Shown piece after piece: positions 6,439 to 10,259 of a stretch of 10,259 nt of DNA; the first letter of the stretch is position 1, and every line of letters begins with the position of its first letter. The DNA comes from an uncultured Lachnospiraceae bacterium (GTDB lineage: Bacteria > Bacillota > Clostridia > Lachnospirales > Lachnospiraceae): contig CALGGL010000299.1 in assembly GCA_937915975.1 (NCBI GenBank), positions 1 to 10,259 on the forward strand, written 5' to 3'. Below the pieces are notes generated by a model that did not search any database, had not been told where the DNA came from, and saw only the letters and a list, made by a program, of their open reading frames with translations. The translations under genes were made by a program, and so were the position numbers.

Positions 6439-6846
6439 TTATATGTACCTGTCCTGTCCCGGATTTTCCAACAAAAGCTTAAGATACTTCTCAGGCTCAT
6501 TTTTTAGCTTTACCATCATATCAAAGGTATCTAAAACTATCGTCTCTTTGTTGCCATCCCACTCTCTGCCGGACGGATAATCCTTGCCTAAGTCCCAGTG
6601 AATTTCAGCAACTCTCAGATTATAAAAATATATATCCGTTAGACCGTACTCCTTATATTTATAATCATCCTTAAAGGTATGGTTATCAAGGTAATACATA
6701 AATTCTGCCATAAGCCCTTCATCCTTAAGAAGCTCTGACCAAAGATTTGCTATATACTCCTTTGATTTACCTGTATATTCACCCAAAGCATAGAGGATTT
6801 CCATAGCCTTTATCCTTCTGCCGTCAAGTATGATATTTCCACTCAT
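6439..6846 (-). CDS. Small hypothetical protein
   Basis: A 135-residue soluble protein that I cannot name. It begins MSGNIILDGRRIKAMEILYAL, is mostly helical in character, is rich in Tyr, Leu, Lys and acidic residues, and has no membrane span or cysteine motif. The segment LWSELLKDEGLMAEFMYYLD (about 40-59) and the later VLDTFDMMVKLKNEPEKYLK (about 104-123) look like two amphipathic helices of a compact fold. The ATG at 6846 has an AAGGAAG ribosome binding site. It lies 95 nt downstream of the carbonic-anhydrase-like gene on the same strand, so the two may be co-transcribed. Its layout looks like a complete conserved protein and not a fragment. Confidence 0.75.
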   Translation of the reverse strand: MSGNIILDGRRIKAMEILYALGEYTGKSKEYIANLWSELLKDEGLMAEFMYYLDNHTFKDDYKYKEYGLTDIYFYNLRVAEIHWDLGKDYPSGREWDGNKETIVLDTFDMMVKLKNEPEKYLKLLLENPGQDRYI

Positions 6847-6941
6847 ATTATCAACTTCCTTAATCTTATCGAAAAAATAATCTCACTATTAATCTTATGC
6901 ACAATCCAACAACAAAATTGATATCATAACCAAAACCAACA

Positions 6942-7442
6942 TCAATGTCTATCAGCTTCAAGCTTTGCCTTTTTTGCATGCTCAACGTATACCTTGGCAT
7001 TTGTCTTTATATCTTCCATCTCCGCTTCAGTAATACTTCTTATAACCTTTGCAGGATTACCATAAACCATCGAACCGCTCGGTATATGCATCTTTCCGGT
7101 AACAAGTGCACCTGCACCGATTAAGCAGTTATCTTCTATAACCGCGTCATTTAAAATTATAGCTCCCATACCAACGATTACATTATCGCCGACTGTACAG
7201 CCATGCACGATAGCACTGTGACCTACAGTGACACCGTTTCCTATCTTAAGCTTGTGTCCCCTGTCCACATGAAGGCAAGCCAAATCCTGAATATTGGTAT
7301 TATCTCCTATTATTATTGTATCACTGTCGCCCCTTATAACCGCATTGTACCAGACACCGCAATTTTTACCTATGGAAACCGAGCCGACTATCTGTGCTCC
7401 CGATGCTATAAATACTGATTCATCAATTATTATATTATTCAT
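6942..7442 (-). CDS. Gamma carbonic anhydrase-like hexapeptide-repeat protein
   Basis: A 166-residue left-handed beta-helix protein of the YrdA/PaaY/CamH type, normally a cytoplasmic homotrimer binding zinc or iron between subunits. Imperfect hexapeptide repeats of the [LIV]GxxxX type run from about residue 10 to 130 (for example VSIGKNCGVWYNAVIRGD and VTVGHSAIVHGCTVGDNV), followed by a C-terminal helix. Numbered from the ATG, the metal ligands are His58, His75 and His80, with RGD at 37-39 and Gln52, all conserved family positions. The acidic proton-shuttle loop of archaeal Cam is absent, as in many bacterial members, so anhydrase activity is not assured. I chose ATG 7442; the frame extends to a TTG at 7451, but the AAGG would then abut the start. 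A TATTAT promoter lies upstream. Confidence 0.9.
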   Translation of the reverse strand: MNNIIIDESVFIASGAQIVGSVSIGKNCGVWYNAVIRGDSDTIIIGDNTNIQDLACLHVDRGHKLKIGNGVTVGHSAIVHGCTVGDNVIVGMGAIILNDAVIEDNCLIGAGALVTGKMHIPSGSMVYGNPAKVIRSITEAEMEDIKTNAKVYVEHAKKAKLEADRH

Positions 7443-7516
7443 AATATCCAACCTTTTTTATTTTCGTTAATTTATATCTAATTTTTTTGCTTACTGCTAC
7501 CCTGTAATTATTTATA

Positions 7517-7545
7517 ATAATATCCCTCAACATAAAAAAACGCAA
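7517..7545 (-). promoter_or_regulatory. Candidate promoter of the carbonic-anhydrase-like gene
   Basis: On the minus strand TTGCGT (7545-7540), a 17-nt spacer and TATTAT (7522-7517, five of six consensus bases), about 75 nt before the start codon. The -35 is weak, which would suit an activator or other factor at the inverted repeat directly upstream. Confidence 0.4.
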
Positions 7546-7546
7546 G

Positions 7547-7591
7547 TTAACGTTGCAGTTTTTATAAAAACTAAAAAATATGCAACGTTAA
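7547..7591. repeat. Inverted repeat in the divergent intergenic region
   Basis: Perfect 11-bp arms TTAACGTTGCA (7547-7557) and TGCAACGTTAA (7581-7591). Directly inside the left arm is a second, perfect palindrome GTTTTTATAAAAAC (7558-7571), and the left arm itself lies in a near-palindrome GCAAGTTAACGTTGC. The GCAA(C)GTTAA motif thus occurs three times in about 50 bp. It lies just upstream of the candidate minus-strand promoter and about 55 bp before the ECF promoter, so a regulator site is more likely than a terminator. The 7452-7751 gap holds no gene. Confidence 0.65.
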
Positions 7592-7645
7592 ATCTCATTT
7601 TTATTGTTATGGCTTTAATATAGATAACACAGATAAAATAATTTT

Positions 7646-7674
7646 TGTAACCAAATTGTTTTTCCAATCGTATA
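7646..7674 (+). promoter_or_regulatory. ECF-sigma type promoter (autoregulation)
   Basis: TGTAACC (7646-7652), a 16-nt spacer and CGTATA (7669-7674) give the AAC -35 and CGT -10 elements of extracytoplasmic-function sigma promoters such as those of Bacillus SigX and SigW. It lies about 78 nt upstream of the ECF sigma gene, so the sigma factor most likely transcribes its own operon. Confidence 0.75.
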
Positions 7675-7751
7675 CTTAGTGAAAGGCTTTTCAAAACAAT
7701 AAAACAAGGTTAAAATACCTGATAAGAAGCGCATTAAAAGAGGTAATACAT

Positions 7752-8231
7752 ATGAGAGAACCTGTGGAAAATTTAATAAAGCAATATCAAAAGCACCTGT
7801 TTGCCACGGCCTTCAGTATATGTGGAAATGCTTCGGACGCGGATGATGTGGTTCAGGATACATTTTTAAAGTATCACCTAAGCAAAAAGGAGTTTTCATC
7901 ACCGGAGCACATAAAGGCATGGCTTATAAGGGTAGCTATCAATAAATCAAAGGATATTAACCGCTCATTTTGGAAGCAGAAAAGTTCCTCAATTGATGAT
8001 TATGTTGAAACACTTACGGTATCCGATGAAGAAGACAGATCACTTTTAAGCGAAGTGTTAAAGCTTCCTTACAAGTATCGTATCGTGATTCATCTTTATT
8101 ACTACGAGGAGTATTCTGTGTCGGAGATTGCAGGGATTCTTAAAATTACGGAAAGCAATGTTAAGGTAAGGCTTTCAAGGGGAAGAAGCCTTTTAAAAGA
8201 AAACATTCAGGAGGAATGGGTTTATGATTAA
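7752..8231 (+). CDS. ECF-family RNA polymerase sigma factor
   Basis: A 159-residue sigma-70 family protein with only regions 2 and 4, the ECF layout. Region 2 (about 7-72) includes DADDVVQDTFLKYH, the core-binding and -10-recognising helix. Region 4 (about 97-150) ends in a helix-turn-helix, YSVSEIAGILKITESNVKVR, that would read the AAC -35 motif. The linker (about 73-96) is short and acidic. The ATG at 7752 has an AGAGG ribosome binding site. The next gene overlaps it by 8 nt and encodes a membrane protein that probably holds the sigma factor inactive until a signal at the cell surface. The upstream TGTAACC-N16-CGTATA promoter implies positive autoregulation. Confidence 0.95.
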   Translation: MREPVENLIKQYQKHLFATAFSICGNASDADDVVQDTFLKYHLSKKEFSSPEHIKAWLIRVAINKSKDINRSFWKQKSSSIDDYVETLTVSDEEDRSLLSEVLKLPYKYRIVIHLYYYEEYSVSEIAGILKITESNVKVRLSRGRSLLKENIQEEWVYD

Positions 8232-9045
8232 TCAGGAAAGATATAAAAATATATTTGATTCAATTGACAGCAGCTCTGAAATCACATTGGATTCACTGAA
8301 CAAGAGGAATCATGAATTAAAGAAAAAGAGACTTCGTAATTCACTCTACTCTCTTGCTGCATTTGCTACTCTTTTCTTAGGTTCAAATGCGGTTTCCTAC
8401 GCAAAGACCGGTGAATTCTGGGTAGCCTCCGCATTTAACTTCAAAACAGGAAGCGGTATGGAGGTTACGATTGATAACACCTCACCGGATAAAACCAAAA
8501 CAACCATCAATTATGATGATGCCAATGCCAAGGATTACTATTCTGTCGAAGACGGAAGACTCTACTTTGTATTTAATGACATCAAGCAGGATATAACCGA
8601 TGAATGCAGTGAGGACGATTATTTTAAATACGAATATACCGACCAGGATTCCTATAGACATGTCATCATAGTCGGCGGAACCGTAGATAATCCGGGTTGG
8701 GCAGAATTTATGTTTGATAAATACGGAAATTATATATTCAACAATATGAACGTTAAATGTGATAATAACGAGAACTATGAGGAAATATCCGCCACTTACA
8801 TTACTGATGATTCAGATGATTCAGATGATTCAGATGATTCCGGAAATTATGAGGAGGATTTCTATGTTGAAGAATACTCCGATGGCGTAGATGACGACAT
8901 AACCAATTACGAAGTCTATGAGTACAACGAAGACGGAGAAATCAACGAAATAATCTCAATGTCAGGAGAACCAAAATGGCTGATAGATGCTGAATATTCA
9001 CTGGGTATCCCAACCGGCATTCCAGAGCTTGATTTCGAAGAATAA
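8224..9045 (+). CDS. Putative membrane anti-sigma factor
   Basis: A 273-residue protein with a cytoplasmic N-terminal part (1-39, ending in the basic NKRNHELKKKRLRN), one membrane span (about 40-58) and a large outside domain (59-273). That topology, together with an 8-nt overlap with the sigma gene, is the evidence for an anti-sigma role. The N-terminal part lacks the HxxxCxxC zinc motif of ZAS-type anti-sigma factors, so it belongs to another, unassigned type. The ectodomain is very acidic and Tyr/Asn-rich, and carries a fourfold DDS repeat at 195-206 and further acidic runs (EEDFYVEEYSDGVDDD), perhaps a metal- or cation-sensing surface. AGGAGG lies 9 nt before the ATG, inside the sigma gene. 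A hairpin terminator follows. Confidence 0.75.
   Translation: MINQERYKNIFDSIDSSSEITLDSLNKRNHELKKKRLRNSLYSLAAFATLFLGSNAVSYAKTGEFWVASAFNFKTGSGMEVTIDNTSPDKTKTTINYDDANAKDYYSVEDGRLYFVFNDIKQDITDECSEDDYFKYEYTDQDSYRHVIIVGGTVDNPGWAEFMFDKYGNYIFNNMNVKCDNNENYEEISATYITDDSDDSDDSDDSGNYEEDFYVEEYSDGVDDDITNYEVYEYNEDGEINEIISMSGEPKWLIDAEYSLGIPTGIPELDFEE
8806..8841 (+). repeat. 9-bp tandem repeat coding for DDS
   Basis: GATGATTCA is present in four head-to-tail copies, the last with C as its final base. It is in frame and codes for (Asp-Asp-Ser)x4 in the ectodomain of the anti-sigma candidate. Slippage here would change the length of the acidic linker in steps of three residues without breaking the frame. Confidence 0.95.
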
Positions 9046-9059
9046 ATATAATCAATAAC

Positions 9060-9103
9060 AATGTGACAAGTGTGTTATAGGACAGGCACCTTGTCACATT
9101 TTA
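9060..9103 (+). terminator. Hairpin terminator after the sigma/anti-sigma operon
   Basis: AATGTGACAAG and CTTGTCACATT form a perfect 11-bp stem around a 19-nt loop in which GTG and CAC can extend the stem past a bulge. ATTTTATT follows on the plus strand. It starts 15 nt after the anti-sigma stop codon. The right side, GGACAGGCACCTTGTCAC, also resembles dispersed palindromes seen in Firmicutes near REP-associated transposases, so it may be a repeat unit serving as a terminator. Confidence 0.75.
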
Positions 9104-9120
9104 TTATATATAATAATGAT

Positions 9121-9456
9121 ATAATAATAATTCCCTTCAAGAAATATATATCTCCAGACATAAACGATACAAATTTTTTTTCTTTCTATGAGCATAGTTA
9201 TTTATATTCCCAAATAAAAATAGGTACACCTTCAAAAGAAATCACCGTCCAAATAAAAACATATCAATATTCATTATGTATAAAAGATAATTCCTTAATA
9301 TATAATTATAACACTTCATCCTCATATAAAAATAGCGGTGAAGAAATAAGTCCATCATATACAGGAGATTATAAAAAAGGACTTTCTTCAAAAGAAATTT
9401 TTATATTCGGAACAGAGAATATCAAAGCAGAAAATATAAATTTTATGTTAAAGTAA
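9121..9456 (+). pseudogene. Start-less open frame resembling a pepsin-like (A1) protease N-lobe
   Basis: The frame is open from 9067 to a TAA at 9454-9456 but has no in-frame ATG except three codons before the stop, and no ribosome binding site, so it is probably a remnant. The translation contains, in the right order, features of A1 aspartic proteases: SYLYSQIKIGTPSKEITVQI (compare the family's YY..I.IGTPPQ..TV), then NTSSSYKNSG (compare P..SSTYKN.G), then KGLSSKEIFIFG and ENINFML (compare G..S.DTV.IG...V.N..F). The catalytic DTG that should follow VQI is replaced by KTY, so it cannot be an active protease. Ile codons are ATA in 13 of 17 cases, more biased than in the anti-sigma gene. Origin from a eukaryote or another bacterium is a guess. 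The similarity is by eye and could fail a profile search. Confidence 0.35.
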
Positions 9457-9473
9457 AGATAATAAATGAATCA

Positions 9474-9538
9474 GATTGATATCTGTATCAATCGTAGATG
9501 GAGCGAAAAAGTTGTAAATAACTACGACAACCGCTCCA
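9474..9538 (+). other. Compact stem-loop cluster, possible structured RNA
   Basis: Two adjacent stems: GATTGATA-TCTG-TATCAATC (9474-9493, perfect 8 bp with a tetraloop), then TGGAGCG...CGCTCCA (9499-9538, perfect 7 bp) enclosing a third helix GTTGTA/TACGACAAC with one bulged G. A strong terminator starts 10 nt later. Stems followed by a terminator in an intergenic gap are the form of a small RNA or a leader, but I recognise no family. The GGAGCG/CGCTCC stem could also occur on the other strand. Confidence 0.4.
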
Positions 9539-9547
9539 ACACAAAAC

Positions 9548-9586
9548 AAAAAGCTTAACACTTCAGAAAGTGTTAAGCTTTTTTAA
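9548..9586. terminator. Bidirectional intrinsic terminator
   Basis: A perfect 16-bp stem, AAAAAGCTTAACACTT and AAGTGTTAAGCTTTTT, around a CAGA loop, with T-runs after it on both strands. It lies between plus-strand material and the minus-strand GdpP/L9 gene, whose stop codon at 9583-9585 overlaps its edge. It terminates convergent transcription. Confidence 0.92.
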
Positions 9587-10259
9587 TTTTCTTCATCCCA
9601 ATCTAATTCAATTACATTATTACATTCAGGACAAATTATTTCTTTATTGGTCTCATCAATATATGCTCCAAATTCGAAATTACAATATGGACATACAATA
9701 TCAAAATCTCCATAATCTTCATCATATATATCACTATACAAATCTTTTATTTTCTCATCAATATCATCAAGTTTATTTTCATGCTCTTTTTGCTTTTCTT
9801 CTAATTTCTTTATTTTCTCTTCTTTATAATCTGCAATTTCTTCTATTTGTTTTTTATCAATTTCATTTTGGCGTTTTAATTCATTAATATTATCAGGAGA
9901 TGCAATAATTGCCGCATCAGTACGAATCAAATGGTTAGCATAACCATTGTTTATTTCCACAACATCTCCACGTTTACCTTTTCCTTTAACATCTTGAGTT
10001 AATATTACTTTCACAATCTCTTTATCCTTTCCTTCATCTATATCATCTAATATACTTTTAAGTTCTCTTACAGTTTCTTCGATAGTAGTATCTTTTAATT
10101 GCACAGCCGCATTATTAAAATGTCCTCCACCACCCAGTATTTCCATTATGACTTGAACATTTTCTTCGCCTAAGCTACGAGCACTAATACCTATTTCATC
10201 ATTTGGGATTCTACCTATACAGAAACCTGCTTTAAATGTATCTACAATCAAGCCTTCAA
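9583..10259 (-). CDS. gdpP-rplI: GdpP C-terminus fused to ribosomal protein L9 N-domain and zinc ribbon (5' partial)
   Basis: One open frame enters from the right edge and runs to TAA at 9583. Numbering residues from the TTG codon at 10251, residues 1-60 are the DHHA1 end of GdpP, the membrane c-di-AMP phosphodiesterase: ISARSLGEENVQVIMEILGG and the GGGGHFNNAA motif. Residues 80-125 are an L9 N-domain (KVILTQDVKGKGKRGDVVEI, then NGYANHLI, one residue shorter than the usual GYARNYLI). A charged helix (about 126-180) follows, like L9's long connecting helix. The L9 C-domain is missing; instead residues 184-216 form a zinc ribbon with CPYC (187-190) and CPEC (207-210) resembling the tail of CD1247-type clostridial proteins. 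Firmicutes usually have gdpP, rplI and dnaB as separate adjacent genes. A terminator follows directly, so dnaB is not next. Confidence 0.9.
   Translation of the reverse strand, partial: EGLIVDTFKAGFCIGRIPNDEIGISARSLGEENVQVIMEILGGGGHFNNAAVQLKDTTIEETVRELKSILDDIDEGKDKEIVKVILTQDVKGKGKRGDVVEINNGYANHLIRTDAAIIASPDNINELKRQNEIDKKQIEEIADYKEEKIKKLEEKQKEHENKLDDIDEKIKDLYSDIYDEDYGDFDIVCPYCNFEFGAYIDETNKEIICPECNNVIELDWDEEN
10012..10030 (-). promoter_or_regulatory. Possible internal translation start of the L9 part
   Basis: GTG at 10014-10012 falls exactly where L9 normally begins (GTG AAA GTA ATA TTA for VKVIL, against MKVIL). AAAGGA (10030-10025) lies 10 nt upstream. Initiation here would give a separate 143-residue L9/zinc-ribbon protein, near the usual L9 length of about 148, in addition to or instead of the fusion. 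Confidence 0.45.

Noticed and set aside
6440..6470. GGGACAGGACAGGTAC at the end of the small hypothetical gene resembles the GGACAGGCACC palindrome at 9080.
   Set aside because: Only about ten bases are shared, there is no palindrome here, and the bases code for a natural-looking C-terminus (ENPGQDRYI).
7443..7451. TTG start that would add three residues to the carbonic-anhydrase-like protein.
   Set aside because: The TTG directly abuts the only AAGG, so there is no usable spacing. The ATG at 7442 has about 9 nt.
9570..9887. Plus-strand 105-residue open frame opposite the GdpP/L9 gene.
   Set aside because: It is the antisense of the coiled-coil and zinc-ribbon region, begins in the terminator stem and has low-complexity His/Leu/Tyr-rich content.

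Overview
The window looks like one end of a draft contig from a low-GC, gut-type Clostridia, most likely a Lachnospiraceae. This is an inference from the AT-rich composition, strong GGAGG-type ribosome binding sites, an ABC-2 cassette with a 23-bp operator-like palindrome, a DxY-type HAD protein, an AAA/DUF4143 ATPase and a c-di-AMP phosphodiesterase joined to ribosomal protein L9. Bases 1-34 are not genomic: they are an Illumina TruSeq read-2 adapter, so biology starts at base 35.

Layout. On the minus strand, read right to left from about 2865 to the contig edge, is an ABC exporter operon: promoter and palindromic operator, ATPase, a 93-nt spacer with a strong palindrome, two ABC-2 permeases, then the start of a small membrane protein, possibly a CPBP-type protease, cut by the adapter. 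A strong terminator (2895-2930) separates it from a cytoplasmic protein of unknown function with one EF-hand-like loop. Further along the minus strand are a HAD-like hydrolase, an AAA ATPase with a DUF4143 C-terminus behind 33-bp tandem repeats, a small hypothetical protein, and a gamma-carbonic-anhydrase-like hexapeptide protein.

At about 7450-7750 transcription diverges. The plus strand carries an ECF sigma factor and an overlapping gene for a single-pass membrane protein, probably its anti-sigma factor. They lie behind a textbook ECF-type promoter (TGTAACC, 16 nt, CGTATA), which suggests autoregulation. The anti-sigma candidate has an acidic ectodomain with a 9-bp tandem repeat coding for DDS.

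From 9046 to 9582 there is no confident gene. This stretch holds a hairpin terminator, a start-less AT-rich open frame that resembles the N-terminal lobe of an A1 (pepsin-like) aspartic protease with its DTG motif lost, a compact set of RNA stems, and a bidirectional terminator. The right edge carries, on the minus strand, the C-terminus of GdpP continuing in frame into a ribosomal protein L9 N-domain, a long charged helix and a four-cysteine zinc ribbon. An internal GTG with an upstream AAAGGA sits exactly where rplI would normally start.

The points most worth following are the GdpP-L9-zinc-ribbon arrangement, the pepsin-like fragment, the tandem repeats before the AAA/DUF4143 gene and the palindromic operator of the ABC operon. 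I did not find a clearly new multi-gene system.
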